Of a stretch of DNA of 64,000 nt, positions 1 to 8,680 are shown one piece after another. A program made the position numbers and the translations under genes. Within the stretch, counting starts at the first letter, position 1, and the number at the start of each line of letters is the position of its first letter. Source of the stretch: JAOSJT01 sp035362335 (GTDB lineage: Bacteria; Bacteroidota; Ignavibacteria; SZUA-365); the NCBI GenBank assembly GCA_035362335.1, contig DAOSDL010000025.1, positions 1 to 64,000 of the forward strand. Direction: 5' to 3'. A model generated the notes under the pieces. That model saw only the letters and a list, made by a program, of their open reading frames with translations. It made no database searches and was not told the origin of the DNA.

Positions 1-332
1 CGGACTACCAGGAGTATTGAGGCTCTTTTCGCCTTTGTACGTCTGGACCTGCTGAATGCGGGATACATTTGATGAGATGAAAGAGAGCGAAGAGAGCGGA
101 GAGGAAGGGTTGAGGGTGCTTCCCACTCGATCGGCGCGCCCCGCCCCAATCGAGTTAACGCAAGGGCCCAGAGACGCAAAGCCGCGATTCCTCTGAGCCC
201 TCGGTGTGGCGAAGCCCTCGGTGTTCTCTGTGCCAGCGAAGCCCCCCTCCTTACCCTCCTTTCCTCCTTACCCTCATTCTTCACCGGGTTCGCGAAGTGC
301 TCCGTGTTGGCAAAGATAGCGGGATGCGCGCG
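1..332. other. Intergenic left edge, no gene seen
   Basis: I see no gene here. From base 59 on it is occupied by copy A of a dispersed repeat (separate entry). The trxB stop codon lies at 333 on the minus strand, so this is trxB downstream sequence. Confidence 0.6.
59..310 (+). repeat. Dispersed intergenic repeat, copy A
   Basis: A 66-bp core at 59-124, starting with GGATACATTTGA and rich in GAGAGCGAAGAG, matches the reverse complement of 22789-22854 with only two differences that I can see. Similarity continues at a lower level to about 310, through shared elements such as CAGAGACGCAAAGCCG and CTCTGTGCCAGCGAA. It has no reading frame of note. It looks like a non-coding genomic repeat family in this organism. 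Confidence 0.8.
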
Positions 333-1277
333 TTACTCGATGCCCTGCGCGGCGAGCCAGCGCTCGGCGTCGATGGCGGCCATGCAGCCGCTGCCGGCGG
401 CCGACACCGCCTGTCGGTACACGTGATCCTGCACGTCGCCGCAGGCAAACACGCCGTCGACATTCGTGTACGTGCTCTTGCCCTGCGTCACGAGATAGCC
501 GTTCTCGTCCATGTCGAGAATGCCCTGGAAAAGATCGGTGTTGGGACGGTGTCCGATGCCGATGAACAATCCATCCACGCGGAAATCCTCCACGGTATTG
601 TCCACGATGTTCCGCAACACGAGATGCGTGAGCTTTTTCGCCCCGAATTGCTCCTCGCCCTTCACTTCCTCAACCACACAGTTCCACTTGAATTCGATCT
701 TCGGATTGCGCAAGGCGCGCTCGCGCATGATTTTCGACGCACGCAATTCATCGCGCCGGTGAATGATGGTCACCTTCGTGGCGAATTTGGTGAGGAACAA
801 TGCCTCTTCCACGGCGGTGTCGCCGCCACCTACCACGGCAACCTCGAGATCCTTGAAGAAAAATCCGTCGCAGGTTGCGCAGGCGGACACGCCATACCCC
901 ATGTACTCTTTTTCACTCTCGAGTCCGAGCAACCGCGCGCTCGCTCCCGTGGACACGATCAGCGCGTCGGCGGTGTACGCCGTCTCACCCACCATGACCT
1001 TGTACGGCCGTGCCGATACGTCCACAGAGGTGACGTGTTCGTACTTGCTCTCGGCACCGAAGCGATGGGCCTGCTTGCGCATTTCGTCCATGAGCTTGGG
1101 CCCGGTGATGCCCTCGGGAAAGCCCGGGAAATTCTCCACCTCGGTGGTGATGGTGAGCTGCCCGCCCGGCTGCACGCCCTCGAACACGAGGGGCGCGAGA
1201 TTCGCGCGCGCGGAGTACAGTGCTGCCGTCAGACCGGCGGGTCCGGATCCGATGATAATGACCTTGCGGTGTTCCAT
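333..1277 (-). CDS. trxB: Thioredoxin-disulfide reductase
   Basis: 314 aa, the usual size for bacterial low-Mr thioredoxin reductase, which passes electrons from NADPH through FAD to thioredoxin in the cytoplasm. Visible motifs are the N-terminal FAD-binding GSGPAGLTAA (residues 10-19), the redox pair CATC (Cys133/Cys136), the NADPH-binding GGGDTAVEEA, and the C-terminal FAD motif around FACGDV. The N terminus MEHRKVIIIGSG is typical, so the ATG at 1277 is preferred. It is first in a run of minus-strand redox and Fe-S genes, 37 bp from queG. Confidence 0.97.
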   Translation of the reverse strand: MEHRKVIIIGSGPAGLTAALYSARANLAPLVFEGVQPGGQLTITTEVENFPGFPEGITGPKLMDEMRKQAHRFGAESKYEHVTSVDVSARPYKVMVGETAYTADALIVSTGASARLLGLESEKEYMGYGVSACATCDGFFFKDLEVAVVGGGDTAVEEALFLTKFATKVTIIHRRDELRASKIMRERALRNPKIEFKWNCVVEEVKGEEQFGAKKLTHLVLRNIVDNTVEDFRVDGLFIGIGHRPNTDLFQGILDMDENGYLVTQGKSTYTNVDGVFACGDVQDHVYRQAVSAAGSGCMAAIDAERWLAAQGIE

Positions 1278-1314
1278 TGTCCTTCCAATAAAATGAACGG
1301 TATGTCAATCGTAC

Positions 1315-2259
1315 TCAACTCTCGTTGGATTCGCGAGCGGCCAGAAGGGTTCGCGCATTGCGGCGGAATCCCTCGGGCTTGCAGCGTTTGACCGCGCTGC
1401 CCGCGAAACGCGCGCGGAACTCCTCGTCGCCGATGCGCGCGGCTTCATCCAGGCGCGGCGCAATATTCTCCGGACGTGGAGCAAAGCCCGCTTCGGGACT
1501 GGGCTGCGCGAAGGAATTCCATGGACACACATCCTGGCAGGTGTCGCAACCGTACAGCCAAGCCTGAAAATCAAGGGAGCGCTGCTCCTCGGTGAACTCC
1601 CCGCGATGCTCGATGGTGATGTAGGAAAGGCAACGATTCGCATCCACCACTCCGGGCCGCACGATGGCCTCCGTGGGACAGGCCTCGATGCACGCAGTGC
1701 AACTGCCACAATAATCGGCAATGGGGGTGTCAATCTCAAGTTCGAGGTCGGTGATGATCACGGCGAGAAACACCCACGAACCGTAGTCGCGTGTAAGTAC
1801 GTTGCCGTTTTTCCCCAACCAGCCAATACCCGCGCGCACGGCCCAGGCCTTTTCGAGCACGGGACCGGTGTCCACATAGCGCCTCGTGCGCGCGTCCGGG
1901 GCCAGTCGCACGATCTGTTCTTCCAACAGCCGCAGCCGCTCGTCGATCAGGCGATGGTAGTCGTCGCCCCAGGCGTAGCGCGAAATACGCCCGACGTGTT
2001 CGTCCGTACCATGTTGCTGCGGATGGTGGTAGTTCATGGCGAGTGCGACTACCGAGCGGGCTCCGGGCAACACCTCGCGCACGTCGCAGCGTCGAACGGT
2101 ATCACGCTGCATCCAGGCCATGCCTGCGTGATAGCCGCGAGCAAGCCACTGTTCGAGCAGATCGCGCTCCGCTTCCAGCGCGTCAGCGGCCGCGAAGCCG
2201 CAATGGGTGAAGCCCAGTTCGCCTGCACGGCGGCGGATATCCTCGCTCAACGTGGCCAT
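1315..2259 (-). CDS. queG: Epoxyqueuosine reductase QueG
   Basis: 314 aa. QueG reduces epoxyqueuosine to queuosine at the wobble base of tRNAs, using cobalamin and two [4Fe-4S] clusters. The ferredoxin-like part is clear: CGSCTACIEACP (Cys184, 187, 190, 194) and CDTCQDVCPWN (Cys238, 241, 245), with Cys210 between. The N-terminal half has the family pattern GFTHCGFA and WMQRDTVRR. The stop is 37 bp upstream of the trxB start. The next gene upstream ends 4 bp before this start, so the two are likely co-transcribed. Confidence 0.96.
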   Translation of the reverse strand: MATLSEDIRRRAGELGFTHCGFAAADALEAERDLLEQWLARGYHAGMAWMQRDTVRRCDVREVLPGARSVVALAMNYHHPQQHGTDEHVGRISRYAWGDDYHRLIDERLRLLEEQIVRLAPDARTRRYVDTGPVLEKAWAVRAGIGWLGKNGNVLTRDYGSWVFLAVIITDLELEIDTPIADYCGSCTACIEACPTEAIVRPGVVDANRCLSYITIEHRGEFTEEQRSLDFQAWLYGCDTCQDVCPWNSFAQPSPEAGFAPRPENIAPRLDEAARIGDEEFRARFAGSAVKRCKPEGFRRNARTLLAARESNES

Positions 2260-2263
2260 GCCG

Positions 2264-2614
2264 TCACCACCACGAGGGCGTGTCGCGCGCCTCGTCCATC
2301 ACCACATACACGTCGCCGGCCTCGATGACTACAGGGTAGGTGGCGACGCGACCGGAAGCGTGCACGCAGCGTCCATCGGTCACGTCGTAGCGCCATCCAT
2401 GCATGGGGCAGGTCAGCACGGTGCCGTCCAGCGAGCCCTCCGCCAGCACGGGAATGTGTTGATGCGGACAGAGATTCTCCAGCACGTACACCTGTTCGCC
2501 GATTCTGAACAGAGCGAGTTCCACATCGTCCACGCGCATCGCCGTGCCCCTGCCCTCGGGCAATGCGCTCATGGCGCACAGACGCACTTTGCGCACCGCG
2601 CCTTCCTCAGTCAT
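2264..2614 (-). CDS. Rieske [2Fe-2S] ferredoxin-like protein
   Basis: 116 aa from the ATG at 2614, which I prefer to an in-frame ATG at 2704 that lies inside the upstream gene. Cluster ligands are CPH and, about 20 residues later, CPMH, the C-x-H and C-x2-H motifs of Rieske domains. It resembles the small Rieske proteins related to nitrite reductase small subunit NirD and to dioxygenase ferredoxins, which carry electrons to a partner oxygenase or reductase. No partner gene is adjacent, so the role is open. The start overlaps the stop of the hydrolase gene by 8 bp, suggesting translational coupling. Confidence 0.88.
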   Translation of the reverse strand: MTEEGAVRKVRLCAMSALPEGRGTAMRVDDVELALFRIGEQVYVLENLCPHQHIPVLAEGSLDGTVLTCPMHGWRYDVTDGRCVHASGRVATYPVVIEAGDVYVVMDEARDTPSWW

Positions 2615-3479
2615 TGGAAAGCACCTCGTCCAATGTGCCACGTCGCTGCGGGACGAATCCCCGCTCGCCGTGCTCGATGGTGGCCGCTTCGACGAAGGGA
2701 TCATGCTCGAAGATCAGCACTTCCCCAGTTCGCGCCGCTTCGGCCAGGAGTTGTTGTTTCTCCCGAAGGGTGACCAGCGGCTGCAGATCGTAGCCCATGA
2801 TCCAGGGAGCGGGCACATGCGCGCTCATCGGCACCAGATCCGCCGCGAACAGCAGCGGGCGCTCTCCGCCGACAACGCGCACAAGCTGCTGCGCAAAGGT
2901 GTGGCCGTGAACAGGAAGCAGGTGAATATCCGGAAACAGTTCCACCGCGCCGTCGACGGTGTCGATCAGTCCCGCTTCGCTCAAGGGCTGGAAATTCTCA
3001 GGAAGAAAACTGGCGCGGTCGCGATCCGACGGCTTCAGTGCCCAGGCGAGATGCTCGCGCTGCACATAGTGCCTGGCGCGGGGAAACAGCGGCCGGTATC
3101 CGTCTCCATCGCGCGTCACCGCGCCCCCCGCGTGATCGAAATGCAAATGGGTGAAAATGACATCGGTCACATCCTCCGGCGCAATGCCATGCGAAGCGAG
3201 CGACGACAGCAGACGACCGTGCGGCGGATCGAAGGCGTAAATCGAGACCATCTTGTCCGACACCTTGTCTCCCGCGCCGGTGTCGACGAGTATGGTCCTG
3301 CCATCGCCACGCAACAGCAGCACGCGCATGCACATGGCGATGCGGTTGGCCTCGTCGGCGGGAGTGGATTTTTCCCACAGCGGTTTCGGAACGACACCGA
3401 ACATCGCTCCGCCGTCGAGGCGAAGGGCGCCGGCATCGATGGCGTGAAGCTCATAGCGGCCGAGTCGCGGCACAATCAC
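2607..3479 (-). CDS. Metallo-beta-lactamase-fold hydrolase
   Basis: 290 aa. The zinc-binding HLHFDHAGG motif lies near residues 110-118, with further conserved residues at VHGHT and at FAADL (metal-ligand Asp). This layout resembles the AttM/AiiA-like lactonase and quinoprotein-relay branches of the metallo-beta-lactamase superfamily, but the substrate cannot be read from sequence. The N terminus MIVPRLGRYELHAIDAG is typical. Its 3' end overlaps the Rieske gene by 8 bp. Confidence 0.88.
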   Translation of the reverse strand: MIVPRLGRYELHAIDAGALRLDGGAMFGVVPKPLWEKSTPADEANRIAMCMRVLLLRGDGRTILVDTGAGDKVSDKMVSIYAFDPPHGRLLSSLASHGIAPEDVTDVIFTHLHFDHAGGAVTRDGDGYRPLFPRARHYVQREHLAWALKPSDRDRASFLPENFQPLSEAGLIDTVDGAVELFPDIHLLPVHGHTFAQQLVRVVGGERPLLFAADLVPMSAHVPAPWIMGYDLQPLVTLREKQQLLAEAARTGEVLIFEHDPFVEAATIEHGERGFVPQRRGTLDEVLSND

Positions 3480-3540
3480 TCCTTCGTTGTTGCGTCAATG
3501 ATCATCCGTTGGGGGCAAGCAAGCGTTGCGCGGAACAACA

Positions 3541-3582
3541 CCGGCGACGATCCCGCCCCGCGGCGGGGAACATCGTCGCCGG
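3541..3582 (-). terminator. Hairpin downstream of ferredoxin gene
   Basis: An 11-bp stem, CCGGCGACGAT (3541-3551) with ATCGTCGCCGG (3572-3582), encloses a second GC-rich stem. It lies between the stop of the ferredoxin gene (3613) and the start of the hydrolase gene (3479). On the minus strand it is followed only by a broken T-rich stretch, so termination strength is uncertain. Confidence 0.45.
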
Positions 3583-3612
3583 TACAGATGCGCGGTAACG
3601 TGCAGCGAGCGA

Positions 3613-3945
3613 TCAGCGTCCGAGTCCGTCGAGATAGGCGACCTTTTGCTGCAATTCCTCCTTGCTCTCCACATGCTGCGGATCGGGAAGGCAGCAGTCC
3701 ACCGGGCACACGGCGGCGCATTGCGGCTCGTCGTGGAAGCCGACGCATTCGGTGCATTTGTCCGGCACGATGTAGAAGTAATCCGCGGACCAGAACCCGC
3801 TGGCGCCGGTCGGGGCGGCGTCGCCTTCGCCGTAGGTCTTGCCGCCCAATTCCCATTGCGCGCCGCCTTCGTAAATGGCGGTGTTCGGGCATTCGGGCTC
3901 GCAGGCGCCGCAGTTGATGCATTCGTCGGTGATATAAATGGCCAT
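3613..3945 (-). CDS. 2x[4Fe-4S] ferredoxin
   Basis: 110 aa. The first cluster motif is CINCGACEPECP near residue 11. The second is CTECVGFHDEPQCAAVCPVDCC with the internal loop typical of the YfhL/2[4Fe-4S] ferredoxin family. It is a small soluble electron carrier. The start MAIYITDECINC is standard for the family. The DUF309 gene ends 10 bp upstream of this start, so the pair may be co-transcribed. Confidence 0.93.
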   Translation of the reverse strand: MAIYITDECINCGACEPECPNTAIYEGGAQWELGGKTYGEGDAAPTGASGFWSADYFYIVPDKCTECVGFHDEPQCAAVCPVDCCLPDPQHVESKEELQQKVAYLDGLGR

Positions 3946-3955
3946 GATGTCCTCC

Positions 3956-4324
3956 TTACCGGTCAGCTATTCGTAAAACAGGATACTCGTGTACTGTGGG
4001 CTCACCCACGCCTTCCGCCGCATCCGTAAAGATGCGCAGATGCAGGTTCAGCAGCGGAAGGACTTCGTCGAGATTCAGCGTTGCGGTCTGTGTATCGGCA
4101 CGTGAAAATTTATCCAGGGCGCGTGTCAACTGATGCGTGGCACCGGAGGCGTTGCCGTTGCCGGCGTGATAGTAGGCCACGGCAAGCTGAATCAGACCTT
4201 GGTACAACAAGCGCCGCGCGCCATGGGTTTCCGTCCACAGCGCTTCCCACACGTCGTGCGCCTCGAAGAAGCGCTGCGCATTGAACAGTTCCATTCCGCG
4301 CTGTACTTCCACCGCTTCGTCCAT
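3956..4324 (-). CDS. DUF309 family protein
   Basis: 122 aa. The family signature is clear: FFEAHDVWEALW near residues 18-29, then an alpha-helical region with GLIQLAVAYYH. DUF309 proteins are small helical proteins of unknown function that are widespread in bacteria. It is the first gene of the ferredoxin pair. Confidence 0.88.
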   Translation of the reverse strand: MDEAVEVQRGMELFNAQRFFEAHDVWEALWTETHGARRLLYQGLIQLAVAYYHAGNGNASGATHQLTRALDKFSRADTQTATLNLDEVLPLLNLHLRIFTDAAEGVGEPTVHEYPVLRIADR

Positions 4325-4472
4325 GGGAGCAAACTACTCAATACCGCCGCAACAGTCAAAAAAAAGACAGCACGCGCGAAATACATGCAACGTTCCGGCA
4401 AGCGCGACGATGGCGCATCATCGAATGGGTGACGGCTCTATCGCGGCGACTGCTCGGCGGTTTCGGCGGATC

Positions 4473-4501
4473 TTGCATTTTTCCCTCGCGCATACTATGT
4501 T
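4473..4501 (+). promoter_or_regulatory. Sigma70-type promoter for tRNA-Thr
   Basis: TTGCAT (4473-4478), a 17-bp spacer and TATGTT (4496-4501) precede the tRNA 5' end at 4512. The predicted transcription start is about 4508. It is a close match to a housekeeping promoter in spacing. Confidence 0.7.
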
Positions 4502-4511
4502 AGTGAACTCC

Positions 4512-4584
4512 GCCATCCTAGCTCAGTTGGTAGAGCAGCTCACTCGTAATGAGCAGGTCGTCGGTTCGAGTCCGATGGATGGCT
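4512..4584 (+). tRNA. tRNA-Thr (anticodon CGU)
   Basis: 73 nt folding as a full cloverleaf. The acceptor stem is GCCATCC (4512-4518) with GGATGGC (4577-4583) and discriminator T4584. The D arm is GCTCAGTTGGTAGAGC. The anticodon stem GCTCA/TGAGC has loop CTCGTAA, giving anticodon CGT (reads ACG). The T arm is GTCGG-TTCGAGT-CCGAT. CCA is not encoded. Confidence 0.96.
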
Positions 4585-4736
4585 CCCCTCCAGCACCGCC
4601 CCTCAAAGGCGGTGCTGCGCGTTTTGCGCCTTCTCGATTTCCCGCATCAAGCATCACCGCCTCCCTCACCTCCATCGCGGCGGATGCGGCGCACGCGCGG
4701 CGTTGTCTCGCCCGCGACGGTGGCGTATCTTGCCGT

Positions 4737-5315
4737 ATGCGCGTGTTGCTCATCGACAATTTCGACTCGTTCTCGCACAATCTCGCCCAGCTTCTCGGCA
4801 TGTTGGGCGCCGAGGTTCTTGTGCGTCGCAATGATCGTCCGCTCGAGGAATTGCTCGCGACAGCGCCCGACGCGCTGTGTATTTCGCCCGGCCCGGGATC
4901 CCCGCGCGATGCCGGTGTGAGCATGGCGGCCATACGCGCGCTGTGGGAGCGCCTCCCCGTGCTCGGTGTGTGCCTCGGCATGCAGTGCATCAATGAAGTG
5001 TTCGGCGGAACGACGGTGCACGCGCCGAGACCGGTGCATGGCAGGGCCGACGCTGTCACGCACAATGGCGGAGGATTGCTCGGCGATGTGCCCTCGCCTT
5101 TCATCGCCGCGCGCTATCATTCGCTGGTCATTGCGCCGGCGGCGGATTCGCCGCTGCACGTCGACGGCTGGACGGAGGATGGAAGCATCATGGCCGTGCA
5201 TCACGGCAGCGCGCCGGTGTACGGGGTGCAATTCCACCCTGAGTCCTTTCTCACGCCGCTCGGACCCGCCCTGTGTCGGCGCTTCCTGGACCAGGTGCAA
5301 CGGGGGTCGGCATGA
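4737..5315 (+). CDS. pabA: Aminodeoxychorismate/anthranilate synthase, glutamine amidotransferase subunit
   Basis: 192 aa from ATG 4737; in-frame codons further upstream run through the tRNA and are excluded. A class I glutamine amidotransferase: N-terminal LLIDNFDSFSHNL, SPGPGSPRDAG, nucleophile Cys in GVCLGMQ, and the His/Glu pair in QFHPESF. It supplies ammonia to the chorismate-using subunit. PabA and TrpG are hard to tell apart by sequence, but the pabB- and pabC-type genes that follow point to p-aminobenzoate (folate) synthesis. Confidence 0.93.
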   Translation: MRVLLIDNFDSFSHNLAQLLGMLGAEVLVRRNDRPLEELLATAPDALCISPGPGSPRDAGVSMAAIRALWERLPVLGVCLGMQCINEVFGGTTVHAPRPVHGRADAVTHNGGGLLGDVPSPFIAARYHSLVIAPAADSPLHVDGWTEDGSIMAVHHGSAPVYGVQFHPESFLTPLGPALCRRFLDQVQRGSA

Positions 5316-5448
5316 CACGCCGCAAGGTCCCATGCACCTCGATCAGGCAGGGCCATGATGCGCCGGGACGTATGCGCAGTGCGTGGCTTGCCAACGCTCC
5401 GTCGCCTTCGTTGAATACGGCACGGTTCTGTACAGGCGAGTGCGGGAC

Positions 5449-6828
5449 ATGAGCGCCTTTCCTCATATCAACTGCATCATCACCGCGCGCGCATCGTTTT
5501 CGTGCGCTGTGGCGGATTTTCCCGAACTCGCGCAACGCGAATCCCTCGGTGGCGCTTGCGTCGTGCTCACCGGCAGCGGATCGCATGAACTCAACCGGCG
5601 GTCGTTCGCCTTTCTCCAGCCGGCGGCCATTCTCACCACGCGAGGACATGACTGCGCGGTGGACATTGAGCGCGACATCCTGCGTTTCGACGCGGATCCC
5701 TTCGAGCTACTCGGCGCGCTCGCCCGCGCTGCGGATGCGCAGGAGCCGTTGCCACTTCTGGCGGGCTATGTGGCCTACGAAGCCGGGAGATTAATAGAAA
5801 GGCTACCGATGCGGACGCGCGACGACCTCGGTTTGCCCGACCTGTTCTTCCTGCTCCCCACACGTGTTCTCCGCCTGGAGCACACCAGCGGTATCTGTGA
5901 GGCGTTTCATCTTGAATGGCAGCTGAATGATCGCGCGCTGCCCCGGCTCATACGGCAGCCGCTCGCAGCGTTGCCACGCAAGGACGCCCCGCGCGCACTT
6001 GTCACGCGCGCGGCATACGAGGATGCGGTGCGGCGCGTGCGCGATGCCATTCGCGATGGCGAGGTGTATCAGGTCAATCTGTCGCAACGCTTCATCTTCG
6101 GTGTGGCCGACGCGCACGCGCTGTGGCGCGGCCTGCTCACAGCGCTGCCCGCACCGTTTCACGCGTGGATACGCGCCATGGATCACGATGTGTTCAGCAC
6201 ATCCATGGAGCGCTTCGTGTGCGTGAACGGACGCGACATCGAGACGCGGCCCATCAAGGGAACGCGTCCGCGCGCCGCCGATGCAGCCGAGGACGCGGCG
6301 CTGACCGCCGAGTTGTTGTCTTCGCCCAAGGACGATGCGGAGTTGTCGATGATCGTGGATCTCGAGCGCAACGATCTCGGGCGCATATGCACGCTTGGCA
6401 GCGTGACGGTGAGCGAGCACAAGCGTCTCGAGCGCTATGCGCATGTGCAGCATCTGGTTTCGGTGGTGCGAGGCAGCTTGCGTGAAGGCGTTGGCATCGC
6501 CGAGGTGTTTCGCGCGCTGTTTCCCGGAGGTTCCATCACGGGCTGCCCGAAAATTCGCGCAATGGAAATCATCGACGCGCTGGAGCCCGTCACGCGGCAT
6601 GTGTACACCGGCGCCATCGGGTACATCGCGGCAAACGGCGATTGCGATTTCAACATCGCGATTCGCAGCGGCGTGGTGAGAGACGGCCAGTGCCACTACT
6701 CCGTGGGCGGCGGCATCGTCTACGACTCGGATCCCGCGGCGGAGTATGAGGAAACGCTGCACAAAGGCGCCGGAGTGCTTCGTGTGGCAACGACAGACGG
6801 CGCCGAACAAGAAATGCAACAGCCATGA
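5449..6828 (+). CDS. pabB: Aminodeoxychorismate synthase component I
   Basis: 459 aa from the preferred ATG at 5449; an in-frame ATG at 5383 would add 22 residues that look non-homologous. A chorismate-binding enzyme: VYQVNLSQRF, ETRPIKGTRPR, MIVDLERNDLGR and the C-terminal FPGGSITGCPK and YSVGGGIV blocks. With PabA it makes 4-amino-4-deoxychorismate from chorismate and glutamine. PIKGT is the form usual in PabB; its lysine forms a covalent intermediate in that family, which supports pabB over trpE. Confidence 0.94.
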   Translation: MSAFPHINCIITARASFSCAVADFPELAQRESLGGACVVLTGSGSHELNRRSFAFLQPAAILTTRGHDCAVDIERDILRFDADPFELLGALARAADAQEPLPLLAGYVAYEAGRLIERLPMRTRDDLGLPDLFFLLPTRVLRLEHTSGICEAFHLEWQLNDRALPRLIRQPLAALPRKDAPRALVTRAAYEDAVRRVRDAIRDGEVYQVNLSQRFIFGVADAHALWRGLLTALPAPFHAWIRAMDHDVFSTSMERFVCVNGRDIETRPIKGTRPRAADAAEDAALTAELLSSPKDDAELSMIVDLERNDLGRICTLGSVTVSEHKRLERYAHVQHLVSVVRGSLREGVGIAEVFRALFPGGSITGCPKIRAMEIIDALEPVTRHVYTGAIGYIAANGDCDFNIAIRSGVVRDGQCHYSVGGGIVYDSDPAAEYEETLHKGAGVLRVATTDGAEQEMQQP

Positions 6829-6853
6829 CATTTTTCGTGAAGGAAAGCACAGC

Positions 6854-7687
6854 ATGCACGGCATAGTCTATCTGAATGGCGCATTGGTACACTCCCACGA
6901 CGCGCAGCTCTCGCCGTTCGACGCGGCCGTGCAATACGGCGCCGCACTGTTCGAAACGCTGCTCGCCGTCGACGGCCGTCTGCATGCCTGGGAACGCCAT
7001 ATCGCCCGTCTCCACGGCTCCATGGAGGCGGTGGGAATAGAAATTCCCGAGAGCGATGCCGAATTGCACAAGCAGGCGGTGTACGTCCTCAGGAAAAACG
7101 GCATGATGCGCGGCGAGGCACGGGTGAAAATCCTGGTGTCGCCGGGCGATGTCACCACCTACGCACCGGTGCGGCGGGCCACCGTGCTCATCACCGCCGA
7201 GCCGTATCAGCGGCCCGATCCGCGTTTTCCCTGGCGGCTCGTCATGGACGGCCGTGTACAGGCGGGCCGGCACCTCCAGCACAAGAGCACGAGCTATCTG
7301 GGCATGCGCATGGCATTGCACGACGCGCGACGCATGGGATTCGACGATCTGATTCTGCTGGATCGCGATGGCAACATCGCCGAAAGCAGTCTCGCCTCCG
7401 TCGTGTTGCGCAAGGGCGGCTGGTGGCTGTTCCCCGATAGCGACGACGCCCTGCCCGGCATCACCTCCGGCTTGCTGCGCGATCTGCTCCTGCGTCGTGG
7501 CGAACGGGTCAAGACACGGGCTATCGCCGCCGAGGAGGCCTTTGGCTCCACATTGCTGCTGTGTAATTCGCTGCTGGGGCCGTTTCCGGTGGCCTCGATC
7601 AATGGTCGCGCTTTGCATCTATTGCCAGAGGCACGTATTTCGCTGCTGCGTTCCTGGTGGTTCGATGCGGGCCTTCCGGCGGAGTAG
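6854..7687 (+). CDS. pabC: Aminotransferase class IV, probable 4-amino-4-deoxychorismate lyase
   Basis: 278 aa from ATG 6854, preceded by the Shine-Dalgarno-like AAGGAAAG. The fold-type IV PLP enzyme pattern is present: N-terminal YLNGALV, PLP lysine in HKSTSYLGMR, and DGNIAESSLASV with a C-terminal PGITSGLLRDLL. Branched-chain aminotransferases and D-amino-acid aminotransferases share these motifs. The call as PabC, which releases p-aminobenzoate and pyruvate, rests on the position right after pabB. Confidence 0.86.
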   Translation: MHGIVYLNGALVHSHDAQLSPFDAAVQYGAALFETLLAVDGRLHAWERHIARLHGSMEAVGIEIPESDAELHKQAVYVLRKNGMMRGEARVKILVSPGDVTTYAPVRRATVLITAEPYQRPDPRFPWRLVMDGRVQAGRHLQHKSTSYLGMRMALHDARRMGFDDLILLDRDGNIAESSLASVVLRKGGWWLFPDSDDALPGITSGLLRDLLLRRGERVKTRAIAAEEAFGSTLLLCNSLLGPFPVASINGRALHLLPEARISLLRSWWFDAGLPAE

Positions 7688-7708
7688 CCGGCGGCACCTT
7701 GGCGCGGT

Positions 7709-7737
7709 TTGTTTCGCAGGAGAGGGGCGGCTATATT
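7709..7737 (+). promoter_or_regulatory. Promoter of the nuoJ-nuoN operon
   Basis: TTGTTT (7709-7714), a 17-bp spacer and TATATT (7732-7737) lie about 40 bp upstream of the nuoJ start. The pabC stop is at 7687. This suggests the operon half is transcribed on its own. Confidence 0.6.
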
Positions 7738-7778
7738 GTTGAAATCAGTACTGCAAGTCATTTCTACGCGGAGAAAGC

Positions 7779-8300
7779 GTGTCTTCCGAAATGGTGTTTT
7801 TCCTCATCCTGGCCTTCATAGCGGTATCCTCGGGGATACTGATGATCACCCGGGTGAATCCGGTCAACAGCGCACTGTTCCTGATTCTCAACTTTCTCGC
7901 CCTCGCGGGCATGTATCTGACGCTGCACGCGCAATTCGTGGCGGTGATACAGATACTCGTGTACGCCGGCGCGATCATGGTGCTTGTGCTTTTCGTCATC
8001 ATGCTGCTCAATCTCCAGGACAACGCCCCGTTGCGCGAGCATATACGGGCGCCGCAGTTGCTGTCCATTGGCGCGGCGGCCGTGGTGCTGGCCATACTGC
8101 TGCAAGTGTTGTTGTGGAATAGCGGAAGCACGCTCGATGCGCTGCGCGCGCAATCGCCGCAGGCCGCGAATCTCGGCACGGTGGAGTCCATCGGCATGGT
8201 GTTGTTCACCGAATACGCGCTTCCGGTGGAATTGACCGCGATGCTGCTGCTCGTGGCCATGATCGGCGCGGTGGTACTGGCGAAGAAGCGTTTCCCCTGA
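7779..8300 (+). CDS. nuoJ: NADH-quinone oxidoreductase subunit J
   Basis: 173 aa with five hydrophobic segments, the pattern of NuoJ/ND6 in the complex I membrane arm. The N-terminal helix is followed by the conserved RVNPVNSALFLILNF and by VYAGAIMVLVLFVIMLLNL, the pi-bulge helix region important for coupling. It is first of the membrane-arm genes; nuoA to nuoI are not in the window, so the complex is encoded in at least two loci. Confidence 0.95.
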   Translation: MSSEMVFFLILAFIAVSSGILMITRVNPVNSALFLILNFLALAGMYLTLHAQFVAVIQILVYAGAIMVLVLFVIMLLNLQDNAPLREHIRAPQLLSIGAAAVVLAILLQVLLWNSGSTLDALRAQSPQAANLGTVESIGMVLFTEYALPVELTAMLLLVAMIGAVVLAKKRFP

Positions 8301-8326
8301 TTCAATCCGGCAACGAGAGAACGACC

Positions 8327-8629
8327 ATGGTTCCCATACACTACTACCTCATTGTCAGCGCGATCATGTTCATCACCGGCGTGGTCGGTGTGCTCACCCG
8401 CCGGAACGCGATCATCATTTTCATGTGCATCGAGCTGATGCTCAATTCGGTGAATCTCACCTTCGTGGCGTTTTCCTCCTATCTCGGGAATGCCACGGGC
8501 CAGGTGTTCGTGTTTTTCGTCATGGCGGTTGCCGCCGCCGAAGCCGCTGTGGGACTCGCCATCGTCATTGCGCTGTTCCGCAACAAGCAAACCGTGCAGA
8601 TCACCGAAGTGAATTTGCTGAAATGGTAA
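8327..8629 (+). CDS. nuoK: NADH-quinone oxidoreductase subunit K
   Basis: 100 aa with three transmembrane segments, the standard NuoK/ND4L size. Two buried membrane glutamates known to matter for proton transfer can be seen, in MCIELMLNSVNL and in AAAEAAVGLAIV. It is preceded by a purine-rich AACGAGAGAACG and lies 26 bp after nuoJ. Confidence 0.95.
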   Translation: MVPIHYYLIVSAIMFITGVVGVLTRRNAIIIFMCIELMLNSVNLTFVAFSSYLGNATGQVFVFFVMAVAAAEAAVGLAIVIALFRNKQTVQITEVNLLKW

Positions 8630-8680
8630 CAGGCGGGCATCGCATCAACAGTTGATATTGTCAAACCTCCATCATACTCC

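Noticed and set aside
204..1391. Long open frame on the plus strand, antisense to trxB
   Set aside because: It mirrors the GC-rich trxB coding strand, has no family motif and runs across the trxB start and into the queG 3' end.
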